A stretch of DNA of 16,233 nt from an uncultured Rikenellaceae bacterium (GTDB lineage: Bacteria > Bacteroidota > Bacteroidia > Bacteroidales > Rikenellaceae), in assembly GCA_949284665.1 (NCBI GenBank), contig CASDWR010000245.1, positions 1-16,233 of the forward strand, given 5' to 3'. The position numbers and the translations under genes were made by a program. Below the pieces are notes generated by a model. That model was not told where the DNA came from. It was given only the letters and a program-made list of their open reading frames with translations, and ran no database searches. This document shows, piece by piece, positions 1-8,644 of this stretch. The stretch's first letter is position 1. Each line of letters starts with the position of its first letter.

Positions 1-899
1 GAAATATCGTATTGGCTGTGAGTTTGATCGTGATTTTCATTTTTGCGGTAGCCATGGCCCTCAATGTTTTTACGAGGCATAATCGATACAAGGAGGTACC
101 TGATTTTGTGGGAACCGGATTGCACGAGGCGGAACGGCTCGCTGACAAAATCGGTCTGCGGATCGAAATCAATGATTCGCTTTATGTGCCTGCGTTTGAC
201 GGAGGTGTGGTGCTTGAACAGCGTCCTTCGGCCGGGACGGAGGTTAAGTCTGGGCGTCGTATTTTTGTTACCATCAATTCGTACAGGCAGAAAATGGTCA
301 AAGTCCCCTATGTAACGGGATCTTCGTTGCGCCAGGCAAAGAATCTGCTCGAAACGGCAGGGTTGGAAGTCGGCCGCCTGGTCTATGTGGATGATATCGC
401 AACCAACTATGTGTTGGAGGAGCGTGTAGACGGTCGAGTGATGAACGAAAATGATGCATTGGAGGTGGAAAAGGGATCGGGAGTGACGCTGACTGTCGGA
501 CGAAGTCCCGATGCTGCACCAGTTATGGTCCCCGGAATCGTTGGCCTCTTGTTGCGAGAGGCACGAAATCGCCTTTGGGAACAGGGCCTGAACATCGGCC
601 AAATTCATGATGACGGAATCAATGAAATGGAACTCAAGGATGCGAGAGTGTACCGACAACATCCCGGGCAGAGTGTTTCCGTCCCTCTTGGTACGGAAGT
701 GAGTTTTTCGTTGACACTCGATTCGACGAAAGTGGCCGAAGGAATCCGCGCTTCGGAGGAGGCGCTTCGGTTGCTCATGGAAGAGCGCGCCAGAGAGGAC
801 AGTCTGCGGCGTGCAGGAATTTCGGTCGACGAGACCGAAATGGACGGATCGCTGTCCGACTATGACAGACGGAACGACTTCTGGAACGCCGACAGATGA
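1..899 (+). CDS. PASTA domain protein, 5' end cut off by window
   Basis: The reading frame is open to the left edge. The first possible start inside the window is a TTG at 12, but the frame continues upstream (N-I-V before it), so the true start probably lies outside. Counting from that TTG, residues 2-20 form one hydrophobic membrane segment. Three PASTA repeats follow at about 29-89, 96-164 and 171-237; each opens with a VP or VPxVxG-like motif and has an L-x-x-A-x-x-L-x-x-x-G-L helix. The last 55 residues are charged and probably exposed. PASTA domains are known as peptidoglycan or beta-lactam binding modules, usually on Ser/Thr kinases or PBPs. No kinase or transpeptidase is joined here, so this is an anchored PASTA-only protein, a form known in Bacteroidota. 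Its cell-wall role is inferred. The 3' end overlaps the likely start of rluD, implying one transcript. Confidence 0.9.
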   Translation, partial: NIVLAVSLIVIFIFAVAMALNVFTRHNRYKEVPDFVGTGLHEAERLADKIGLRIEINDSLYVPAFDGGVVLEQRPSAGTEVKSGRRIFVTINSYRQKMVKVPYVTGSSLRQAKNLLETAGLEVGRLVYVDDIATNYVLEERVDGRVMNENDALEVEKGSGVTLTVGRSPDAAPVMVPGIVGLLLREARNRLWEQGLNIGQIHDDGINEMELKDARVYRQHPGQSVSVPLGTEVSFSLTLDSTKVAEGIRASEEALRLLMEERAREDSLRRAGISVDETEMDGSLSDYDRRNDFWNADR

Positions 900-1980
900 A
901 AATACTGACACGATGACCGACGATCAATTCAACCATCTCGTAGCGGACGAATACGACGACGAACAGCAGGATGAACTTTATGAACATTTCGCTGTGACAG
1001 TCGATCGTGGCCAGTCCATGCTCCGCATCGACAAATATTTGGTCGACAGGCTGGAAAACTGTTCGAGGAGTCGTGTGCAAGCCGCCGCCGAAAGCGGTAA
1101 TATCCGGGTCGGTGGCAATCCCGTAAAGTCGAGTTACAAGGTCAAACCTGGCGATCGAATTTCGATCGTAATGCCCTATCCCCGCCGTGAAACGGAAATC
1201 GTACCGGAAAATATCCCGCTCGAAATCGTCTATGAGGACGATGATGTGATCGTGATAGACAAAGCTGCCGGAATGGTGGTCCATCCCGGGCATGGCAATT
1301 ACAGCGGGACATTGGTGAATGCGTTGGCATGGCATCTGAAAAATTTGCCCATGTTTCAGGATGGCGACATGCGTGCCGGATTGGTGCACCGCATCGATAA
1401 GAACACTTCCGGATTGTTGGTGGCAGCCAAGAATGAACGGGCACATGCCTGGTTGGCTCGTCAGTTTTTCGAACATACCGTTACCAGAAGGTACGTTGCT
1501 CTCGTGTGGGGCGATTTCGACCAGGAAGAAGGGACCATTGTCGGGAACATCGGCCGCAGCGTTCGCGACAGGCTCCGCATGGCTGTATATCCGGATGGCT
1601 GCGACGGCAAGCATGCCGTTACACATTACAAGGTGATAAAACGTTATGGATATGTGACGCTTGTGGAATGCCGTCTCGAAACGGGAAGGACCCACCAGAT
1701 CAGGGTACACATGGAGTATGTGGGACATCCGCTTTTTAATGACGAGCGTTACGGCGGGGATCGTATTCTCCGTGGAACTACCTTCAGCAAGTATCGGCAA
1801 TTCATTGAAAACTGTTTTGCCGCAATGCCTCGCCATGCATTGCATGCCAGGACCTTGGGATTCGAACATCCTGTCACGCATGAACGGCTTTGCTTCGAGA
1901 GCGAATTACCCGCCGATTTCCGGTCGGTACTTGCCAAATGGGATCAATACATCGCGTGTCGGAGCGCATTCGAAGAGTAG
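862..1980 (+). CDS. rluD: RluA/RluD-family 23S rRNA pseudouridine synthase
   Basis: The product (372 aa from the ATG at 862) isomerises uridine to pseudouridine in structured RNA, by family most likely in helix 69 of 23S rRNA. An S4 RNA-binding domain lies at about 54-101 (LRIDKYL...SGNIRVGG...KVKPGD). The catalytic domain follows, with the signature HRIDKNTSGLLV at 176-187; D179 is the expected catalytic aspartate. A late motif GRTHQIRVH is also present. The start is uncertain: ATG 862 overlaps the PASTA gene by 38 bp, while ATG 913 lies 13 bp after that gene's stop. Neither has a strong ribosome site. The acidic stretch before the S4 domain (DEYDDEQQDELYEHF) resembles Bacteroidota homologues as I remember them. 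RluA, RluC and RluD are hard to separate by sequence alone; the S4 domain argues against RluA itself. Confidence 0.93.
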   Translation: MTDGTTSGTPTDENTDTMTDDQFNHLVADEYDDEQQDELYEHFAVTVDRGQSMLRIDKYLVDRLENCSRSRVQAAAESGNIRVGGNPVKSSYKVKPGDRISIVMPYPRRETEIVPENIPLEIVYEDDDVIVIDKAAGMVVHPGHGNYSGTLVNALAWHLKNLPMFQDGDMRAGLVHRIDKNTSGLLVAAKNERAHAWLARQFFEHTVTRRYVALVWGDFDQEEGTIVGNIGRSVRDRLRMAVYPDGCDGKHAVTHYKVIKRYGYVTLVECRLETGRTHQIRVHMEYVGHPLFNDERYGGDRILRGTTFSKYRQFIENCFAAMPRHALHARTLGFEHPVTHERLCFESELPADFRSVLAKWDQYIACRSAFEE

Positions 1981-2197
1981 TAATCCGCGAATTTTTATAC
2001 GAAATGTTCGAATAAAGGCGGTTTCGAAAGCGGAGGGAACGGGTGCGTAAACTGTGGAAGGGTAATAAAATCGAAAGTTCCGGAACAAAAAAGGGCGAAA
2101 GGCGCGAAAAATGTATAAAAACCGGACAAATACAAGTATGCCGCCTGAAAACTCGAAATGAGAAATGACAATATGGCGAATAATAATATGATGGATT

Positions 2198-2632
2198 ATG
2201 ATTGACAGAACATTTACCATTATCAAACCGAATGCCGTGGCGGATGGCAATACAGGAAAGATTCTCGATATGATTATCGCGGCAGGTTTCCGGGTGATCG
2301 GATTGAAACTGACGTGTATGGACCGTAACCAGGCGCAGAAGTTCTATGCCATACACCGTGATCGGCCTTTTTTCGGGGAATTGGTCGATTTCATGACCTC
2401 TGGTCCTGTAGTGGTCGGACTGCTTGAGAAGGAGCATGCTGTGGCCGATTTGAGACGGTTGGTCGGAGCAACCGATCCGGCAAAGGCCGAACCGGGAACA
2501 ATCCGGAATCTTTTTGCCCGATCGGTTACAAAAAATGCGATCCATGCCTCCGACAGTGATGAAAATGCACGGTGTGAGTGGAGTCAGTTTTTTACCGAAG
2601 AGGAGATCATTACTGCCGATTATAGGGGATAG
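2198..2632 (+). CDS. ndk: Nucleoside diphosphate kinase
   Basis: This 144-aa cytoplasmic enzyme moves the gamma-phosphate between nucleoside triphosphates and diphosphates. The N-terminal RTFTIIKPNAV is the usual strand and ATP-site segment. The active-site signature NAIHASDS puts the phosphorylated histidine at H116. DENARCEWSQFF after it matches the Bacteroidota-type C-terminal region. The length is typical. One departure: the KPDxV segment reads KPNAV, so the usual Asp is Asn. The ATG at 2198 fits the family N-terminus (M-I-D-R-T-F-T). Just before it, a ten-codon frame from ATG 2173 ends at a TGA (2203-2205), overlapping the start by 8 bp. I see no TAnnTTTG box in the 217 bp after rluD, so the gene may be co-transcribed with rluD or use another promoter. 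Confidence 0.96.
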   Translation: MIDRTFTIIKPNAVADGNTGKILDMIIAAGFRVIGLKLTCMDRNQAQKFYAIHRDRPFFGELVDFMTSGPVVVGLLEKEHAVADLRRLVGATDPAKAEPGTIRNLFARSVTKNAIHASDSDENARCEWSQFFTEEEIITADYRG

Positions 2633-2775
2633 AGGTCATAGGATTGGTATCGTGGCCGACCGAGATATGTGTCGTCTGTCGCGTGTCCCTCCCTTGTAAT
2701 CGTGTGTGCCCTATTGCTTGGGAGTCCACCGTTTTATGCGAATCATGCGAAAACGCCACGATCTGTTTTCCCTGT

Positions 2776-3987
2776 TTATTCCCTGTGGGTCAACAGGAAA
2801 AGCGGAGGAGGAGTTTCCGTGAAAATCTCACGCGCTGCTGAACGATAACGTTCCCGAGAGGATGAAAACCGGGAAATTCGAAACAGTTCGAGTGCAAACT
2901 CCCTTTCGACTTTGTCCCAACCGTCTATCTGTTTATACGGAAATAGTTCTGGATGTCCTATGTAGGGAAGCAGAAAATCGAATGTACGGTCGATACGCTC
3001 TGCGCATTGTCCGTACAGATCGATGCCTATGGATTCCGCAACATAACACATGTCTACGATGTGAGCCAAATTGTATACCGAATAATGAAATGCACGTGTC
3101 CTGCGCAGTTCATGCGGTTGGCTTCCATCCTCTGCAATCTGTGCGGCCAAACGACGTTCGGGAAACGCTTCTATTACTTTCCTGGCGGTTGTCGTGTCAC
3201 CCGTAAAAGAACAAAAAACAGCCAACTGCACGTCATAGGCAATCGAATGGTTGTTTTTCATGTTCGATTCTGCAATTCCGTTGGGGTCATTTTGCATCCA
3301 TTCGGCCAATTTTGCAAACCATTCCCGAATCCTGTCGAACCGATCCTGTGAGAGTGCTCCAGAACGGTACAGCAGTATTGCCGCATCCGTCACCTGAATC
3401 AGTGAATAGCCGTCGAGTATGCCTGCTGGTCGTCCTTTGTCTCCGTAACTCCCGCGTGTTACCTGCGCATAAGTCAGGTGGGGATTCATGCAGGTTGCCG
3501 GGTCGAGAAACCATGTATCGAGCATCGAAACTGCTTTGCTGGCAAATCTCTCATCTCCCGAAAAACAGGCAACCAGTGCGAGCGTGGAAACTCGGGATGC
3601 CAACTCCCCGAGTCTGTTGCGGTCATAAAGGTTCAGTTCCGGATTCGACACCCCATCCCGAGAAATGTAAGGAAGACCGTCGGACGATGCAGGGTTCGGC
3701 CAATAGTAACGAGCCAAACTCATGTAGTCGTGCATGTCTCCGCTGACTGGGGCTGTCGGCTTCGTCATAACCGATGGGTTGTCGAGAGTCAGTAACTTTT
3801 CCGCTTTCGATAGCAATCCCTTGTAAGCCTGCCTTATGGTTGGGTCTCCATCCTGGAGCGCCTGTCGGTTGGCTTCGAGTGTCTCGATTCTCCAAAGTGT
3901 CGGGTTCGTGTCCGCCTCGGGTACTTGCCGCAGGCCGCATGCCTTGCAAAACATTGCGAAAATCAATATAAAAACGATCCGTTTCAT
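2776..3987 (-). CDS. Alginate lyase family protein (PL5/PL38-like), probable lipoprotein
   Basis: This 403-aa exported protein belongs to the alginate lyase superfamily (Pfam alginate_lyase type), with an all-helical toroid expected from about residue 80. Residues 1-17 are a signal sequence (MKR, then hydrophobic); C17 after A16 could be the lipidated cysteine, although the lipobox is poor (CKAC). NNH at 245-247 and R295...Y302 in PHELRRTRAFHYSVY match the known Asn-His-Arg-Tyr catalytic set of Sphingomonas alginate lyase A1-III (N191, H192, R239, Y246); the Arg-Tyr spacing is identical and His-Arg is 48 against 47. Beta-elimination of a uronate-containing polysaccharide is therefore likely. 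The true substrate (alginate, glucuronan or another uronan) cannot be read. No SusC/SusD, sulfatase or second carbohydrate-active enzyme lies nearby. I find no TAnnTTTG box upstream. Confidence 0.85.
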   Translation of the reverse strand: MKRIVFILIFAMFCKACGLRQVPEADTNPTLWRIETLEANRQALQDGDPTIRQAYKGLLSKAEKLLTLDNPSVMTKPTAPVSGDMHDYMSLARYYWPNPASSDGLPYISRDGVSNPELNLYDRNRLGELASRVSTLALVACFSGDERFASKAVSMLDTWFLDPATCMNPHLTYAQVTRGSYGDKGRPAGILDGYSLIQVTDAAILLYRSGALSQDRFDRIREWFAKLAEWMQNDPNGIAESNMKNNHSIAYDVQLAVFCSFTGDTTTARKVIEAFPERRLAAQIAEDGSQPHELRRTRAFHYSVYNLAHIVDMCYVAESIGIDLYGQCAERIDRTFDFLLPYIGHPELFPYKQIDGWDKVEREFALELFRISRFSSSRERYRSAAREIFTETPPPLFLLTHRE

Positions 3988-4314
3988 TTCGTTCGGGGTT
4001 TTCTGTATGTTACGTCTTCTCCATTCGTTTCTTATCCGCGTTTTGTATCCTGAGCAATTCTCCTCGGTTGCCGTTTCCGTTTGTCTCGTGAAGGGACAAC
4101 CTAAAATACTCTTTCATTGCGTTGCAGTCGGTCACCAGCAGAACCGTAGTGCGAGTTTTTTTGTCCTGCCGATTGGGTTGAAGCAGAAATCTAATGTAAG
4201 CCTTTCCCCATTTCTCCCACCTGAAAGTTCGCTTGCGGAGTTCCCCTGTCCCGTCCGACATCGGACAAAATCGATGCGAAAGGGGAAATGCATGCCGATA
4301 CATCCAAGAATCGG
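3988..4314. other. Gap of 327 bp between aspA and the alginate lyase gene; one doubtful ORF
   Basis: No recognised gene. On the minus strand a 97-codon frame runs 4303-4010, beginning 11 bp after the aspA stop and ending 22 bp before the lyase start. Its product is basic, shows no motif, signal or membrane segment, and another long frame is open on the plus strand over the same bases, so I do not call it a gene. A 6-bp hairpin GTCCGA-CA-TCGGAC lies at 4253-4266 after aspA, without a T run. No TAnnTTTG promoter box is visible for the lyase on the minus strand, so lyase expression may depend on read-through from aspA or on a non-canonical promoter. Confidence 0.5.
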
Positions 4315-5754
4315 CTATTTCTTCGGGTGTACGAATTTCCTAGGCTTGACCATGTTTTCGGGGCGAAGAATGTTGTCCAATTCGTCCCGGCTCATAAGGT
4401 TGTGTTCGAGAACCAACTCGTAAATCCCTTTCCCGCTTTCGAGGGCCTCGCGAGCCAGTTCGGTGGAAGTTTCATAACCCAAATAGGGATTTAAAGCGGT
4501 AACCAGCCCAATGCTGTTGTATACCAATCGTCGGCAAATCTCTTCGTTCGCCGTGATCCCTTCAACACATCTGGTACGCAGAGTCGTCATCGCGTTGGCC
4601 AACATCTCAATGCTCTCGAACAACGAATGGACGATGATGGGCTCCATTACGTTCAATTCCAACTGTCCCGCTTCGGCAGCAAATGTGATGGTCAGATCGT
4701 TACCGATTACCCGGAATGCAACCTGATTGACCACTTCAGGAATCACCGGATTGACTTTGCCGGGCATGATTGAAGACCCCGGTTGCATGGGAGGCAGATT
4801 GATTTCGTTGATACCCGTGCGTGGACCTGATGAAAGCAGGCGCAAGTCGTTGCAAATTTTCGACAACTTGACAGCCAACCTTTTCAGAGCTGAAGAATTC
4901 ATTACGAACGCTCCCGTATCGTTGGTCGCTTCAATCATGTTGCCGGCCGTGACCATTGGCAGCCCGGTAACTTCGCGCAGGTATTTTTCGCACAATGCCG
5001 GGTATTCGGGATCGGCATTGATCCCGGTACCGATTGCTGTGGCCCCCATGTTCATCTCGTAGAAAAGTTTGTAGTTCTGATCGAGCCTTTCGATCTCTTC
5101 GTTCAAGTTGTCGGCATACGCTTCGAATTCCTGACCGAGAGTCATGGGAACTGCATCTTGCAACTGGGTGCGACCCATCTTGATGATGTGGGCGAACTCA
5201 CTCCCTTTTGCCCGGAAGGCAACGATCAGATCGGCGAGAGAGCGTTCCATGTTGCGAATGCTCCGAATAAGTGCGATTTTGATAGCCGTCGGATACGCAT
5301 CGTTGGTCGATTGCGACAGGTTGACATGATTGTTGGGATGGCAATATCGGTATTCGCCTTTTCGATGTCCCAGTAACTCGAGTGCCCGATTGGCGATTAC
5401 TTCGTTGGCATTCATGTTAGTCGAGGTGCCGGCCCCGCCTTGTACCATGTCCACGACAAAATGCGCATCGAATTTCCCGGTACGGACTTCCCGGCATGCG
5501 GCGATAATGGCGTCGGCAATATCGGTCGGCAATAACCCCAAGTCCCGATTGGCCATGGCGGCGGCCTCCTTTACGTCTGCCAGCGCCCGAATGAATTCGG
5601 GGAAGAAACAGAGTTTCACCCGACTGATGTGAAAATTCTCTACGGCACGCATGGTCTGCACGCCGAAATAGTATTCTACAGGAATCTCTTTGTAACCCAG
5701 TAAGTCATGCTCCTGGCGCATCTCACCGGAAAGCGTAGTTTGTGTTATGTCCAT
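4315..5754 (-). CDS. aspA: Aspartate ammonia-lyase (aspartase)
   Basis: The product (479 aa) deaminates L-aspartate reversibly to fumarate and ammonia, feeding fumarate respiration and nitrogen metabolism. Signatures of the fumarase/aspartase superfamily are all present: GGAGTSTNMNANEV at 106-119, SQSTNDAYPTA at 147-157, GRTQLQDAVP at 194-203, and the catalytic loop GSSIMPGKVNP at 326-336 carrying the active-site serine. Aspartase rather than fumarase C is favoured by the N-terminal RQEHDLLGYKEIPVEYYFGVQT and by overall similarity. The frame opens further upstream to 5874, but a TAnnTTTG box at 5791-5798 lies inside that extension and the ATG at 5754 gives the family's usual length, so 5754 is the chosen start. 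It follows the lptF/lptG stop by 179 bp and has its own promoter. Confidence 0.96.
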   Translation of the reverse strand: MDITQTTLSGEMRQEHDLLGYKEIPVEYYFGVQTMRAVENFHISRVKLCFFPEFIRALADVKEAAAMANRDLGLLPTDIADAIIAACREVRTGKFDAHFVVDMVQGGAGTSTNMNANEVIANRALELLGHRKGEYRYCHPNNHVNLSQSTNDAYPTAIKIALIRSIRNMERSLADLIVAFRAKGSEFAHIIKMGRTQLQDAVPMTLGQEFEAYADNLNEEIERLDQNYKLFYEMNMGATAIGTGINADPEYPALCEKYLREVTGLPMVTAGNMIEATNDTGAFVMNSSALKRLAVKLSKICNDLRLLSSGPRTGINEINLPPMQPGSSIMPGKVNPVIPEVVNQVAFRVIGNDLTITFAAEAGQLELNVMEPIIVHSLFESIEMLANAMTTLRTRCVEGITANEEICRRLVYNSIGLVTALNPYLGYETSTELAREALESGKGIYELVLEHNLMSRDELDNILRPENMVKPRKFVHPKK

Positions 5755-5790
5755 GATCGTTGTGGTGTTATCGGTTGTGCGTTTCTGATA

Positions 5791-5798
5791 CAAATATA
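5791..5798 (-). promoter_or_regulatory. Promoter -7 box of aspA
   Basis: Read on the minus strand the box is TATATTTG, an exact match to the Bacteroidota TAnnTTTG motif. The -33 side is weak (GTTA 20 bp upstream). Predicted transcription start is near 5784, giving a leader of about 30 nt before the ATG at 5754. The box rules out most of the upstream extension of the aspA frame. Confidence 0.65.
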
Positions 5799-5933
5799 CT
5801 GCAAACCTTTTGATACTGTAACCCCCAATGACAAATTGCCTCTTCGGAAAACGACGACGGCCTTCATCCCCCAAAACGGGCTTCAGAACATCCCCCGGGG
5901 ATTGGAAAGCAAAATCCCGTTCGAATCGTTAGA

Positions 5934-7028
5934 CTATTTGGGCGCATTCCGGTACAGGAATACAGCTATAACTGCGAAGATGATATCAGGCGTCCACACC
6001 AGAAGGGCAGGTGAGAGAGAACTGCCTTTGGCGAACTCTTCGGCGAATTTGCAGAACATGATGTATGAAAAACAAAGACCGATCCCGAGCCCGATGTGGA
6101 GTCCCGTCCCCCCGCGCACCTTGCGGGAAGAGAGCGAAAGTCCGATCACCGTAAGGATAAAGGTCGCTGCCGGATACGCGAAACGATTCTGTCGTTCTAC
6201 CTCGAAAATCGAAATCATGTCCGATCCCTTCTCTTTCTGTTGCGATATGAAACGGGACAACTCTCCGATGCTCATGGTCTTGATCAGGTCTTCCACCTTC
6301 CCGAGTTCGACTACATCGAGATTGATGGTCGTATCCAGATTTTCAAAACGCTGAAAATGTTCTGCTTCATCGTTGAACGTACGTGTGATATACCGTGGGG
6401 CGGTCCAGCGTCGTGTCTCCGGATTGAATTGTACGTCGGAAGCCTCCAAGGAGGAGACGATCGTACTGCCGTCATACTGTTCGATAGCCAGATAGGAAGC
6501 TTTTTGAGTGGTCCCTGAAAAGTTGCGGATATAGGCAAACGTTCCCGGGTAAATCTGACGATAGATATGTTTGTCGTATCGTATGTTGCGGTTGCGCTTG
6601 AAATATTGGCGTTCAAACTCTACCCGATGGGTGTTGGCAGCAGGAATTACGTATAGATTCAAACTCAGCGACAACAACGTAATGGCCATGGCAGAAATGA
6701 AGTATGGCCACATCAGTCGCTTGAAACTCACTCCACTCGACAGAATGGCTGTAATTTCCGATTGATAGGCCATCTTGGAGGTGAAGAAAATAACGGCGAT
6801 GAAAGTAAACAGCCCGCTGAACTGATTGATGAAAAATGGAATGAAGTTCAGATAATAGTCGATCGCTATCGCTTTCAATGGGGCTTTCATTTCGATGAAA
6901 TCGTCGATCTTCTCTACCGCATCGAAAACCACGACGATTACGATAATCAGAATGATGGCAAAGATATAGGTCCCCAAGAATTTCTTGGTGATGTAGCGAT
7001 CAAGTATTTTGAAGCCTGGAAATTTCAT
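5934..7028 (-). CDS. lptG: LptF/LptG-family permease (YjgP/YjgQ), LPS export
   Basis: This 364-aa inner-membrane protein fits the LptF/LptG family, the transmembrane half of the LptB2FG ABC exporter that pulls lipopolysaccharide from the inner membrane. The family layout is visible: three N-terminal membrane segments (about 18-36, 58-83, 108-130), a periplasmic beta-jellyroll region of about 150 residues (131-283), then three C-terminal segments (about 284-300, 308-328, 340-358). The start LDRYITKKFLGTYIF and the cytoplasmic-loop sequence MAYQSEITAILSSGVSFKRL are typical. LptF and LptG are hard to tell apart; the symbol follows common naming of the single YjgP/YjgQ gene next to tgt. It lies downstream of tgt on the same strand with a 262-bp purine-rich spacer between them and is probably transcribed with it. 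Confidence 0.88.
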   Translation of the reverse strand: MKFPGFKILDRYITKKFLGTYIFAIILIIVIVVVFDAVEKIDDFIEMKAPLKAIAIDYYLNFIPFFINQFSGLFTFIAVIFFTSKMAYQSEITAILSSGVSFKRLMWPYFISAMAITLLSLSLNLYVIPAANTHRVEFERQYFKRNRNIRYDKHIYRQIYPGTFAYIRNFSGTTQKASYLAIEQYDGSTIVSSLEASDVQFNPETRRWTAPRYITRTFNDEAEHFQRFENLDTTINLDVVELGKVEDLIKTMSIGELSRFISQQKEKGSDMISIFEVERQNRFAYPAATFILTVIGLSLSSRKVRGGTGLHIGLGIGLCFSYIMFCKFAEEFAKGSSLSPALLVWTPDIIFAVIAVFLYRNAPK

Positions 7029-7098
7029 CGATTCTTTCAGCCGATTGATAGCGTGGATGTCCCTGTTTGAAGTGTTTGTATTCGTCGTCGCACAAGCG

Positions 7099-7208
7099 TT
7101 TTTTTCTTTCTTTTTCCTTTATCCCTTTTTTGCTTTCACCTTCTCTCCCTTGTCTCTTGTTTCTCTTTTTTGTTCTCTTTCCTCTCCCACGTCTCTTCCC
7201 TCTCCCTC
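7099..7208. repeat. Low-complexity polypyrimidine/polypurine tract
   Basis: On the plus strand 102 of these 110 bases are pyrimidines by my count (purines only at 7121, 7132, 7138, 7152, 7159, 7172, 7189 and 7191); the first 22 bases, 7099-7120, are uninterrupted. The mRNA strand of the tgt-lptG spacer is therefore almost pure purine. Nothing comparable occurs elsewhere in the window. Confidence 0.8.
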
Positions 7209-7277
7209 GATTCTGATGCTCTTGTCCTCCTGTCGTTCCCGATATTTATTCCTCCGGCCGTGGGGAGCTTTTTCCAT
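7119..7277 (-). CDS. Possible small, highly charged 52-aa protein between tgt and lptG
   Basis: I do not recognise this ORF. It starts at an ATG 13 bp after the tgt stop, preceded by AGGAAC at a workable ribosome-site distance, and ends with TAA at 7119. Roughly half of its 52 residues are Lys, Arg or Glu; there is no hydrophobic segment and no cysteine, so any product would be soluble and probably disordered. The composition follows from the purine-rich strand, which by itself yields AAG/GAG/AGA/GGA codons, so the ORF could be a by-product of base composition. A second minus-strand frame is also open through the same stretch. Position, start and spacing are the only arguments for a gene. Confidence 0.25.
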   Translation of the reverse strand: MEKAPHGRRNKYRERQEDKSIRIEGEGRDVGEEREQKRETRDKGEKVKAKKG

Positions 7278-7290
7278 ATTACCGTTCCTG

Positions 7291-8421
<1,131 letters not shown>

Positions 8422-8428
8422 GCGGTCA

Positions 8429-8459
8429 CAAATGTACGTAAAATAGGGCGAATCGCAAA
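8429..8459 (-). promoter_or_regulatory. Promoter of tgt
   Basis: On the minus strand there is TTTG (8459-8456), exactly 19 bp, then TACATTTG (8436-8429): both boxes are full consensus matches. Transcription would start about 5-8 nt after the G, at roughly 8421-8424, which coincides with the ATG of tgt at 8421. The mRNA would be leaderless or nearly so. Confidence 0.75.
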
Positions 8460-8584
8460 GCCATCCACCGAAAATCGCCTTTTCGAAAACAACGCGAAGA
8501 TAAATCTTCCGGACTGGTGGTGAATCGTTTCCGATTTCGGCAAACCCCCCTTCCAATTACGGTGGAAAGGTTGGGGACAGGTGG

Positions 8585-8615
8585 GTTGCCGGACTTGAAA
8601 TTTTGTGTAACTTTG
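8585..8615 (+). promoter_or_regulatory. Promoter of the glycosyltransferase-sigma factor operon
   Basis: GTTG at 8585-8588 (three of four bases of the -33 TTTG), a 19-bp spacer, then TAACTTTG at 8608-8615, an exact TAnnTTTG. Predicted start near 8621 gives a leader of about 24 nt with AAAAGGAC before the ATG at 8645. The promoter diverges from that of tgt, about 125 bp away. Confidence 0.7.
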
Positions 8616-8644
8616 TCCGGATTTTCAATAAAAAGGACAGCGGA

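Noticed and set aside
1855..1875. T-loop-like GATTCGAAC sequence suggesting a tRNA 3' end
   Set aside because: It lies inside the rluD coding sequence, with no acceptor or anticodon stems around it.
775..1881. Open frame of 368 codons on the minus strand across rluD
   Set aside because: It is exactly antisense to rluD, whose product has a full S4 domain and catalytic motif; the antisense translation is rich in His and Cys with no recognisable domain.
2077..2086. Perfect 10-bp palindrome GTTCCGGAAC between rluD and ndk
   Set aside because: It does not extend beyond 10 bp, has no loop or T run, and palindromes of this size are expected by chance.
4010..4303. 97-codon minus-strand frame between aspA and the alginate lyase gene
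   Set aside because: It shows no motif, promoter box or ribosome site, and a plus-strand frame is open over the same bases. Described in the gap entry but not called as a gene.
5890..5925. GGGATT/AATCCC hairpin after the lptG stop as a terminator
   Set aside because: The 6-bp stem is followed by CCGGGGG rather than a T run, so termination cannot be argued.
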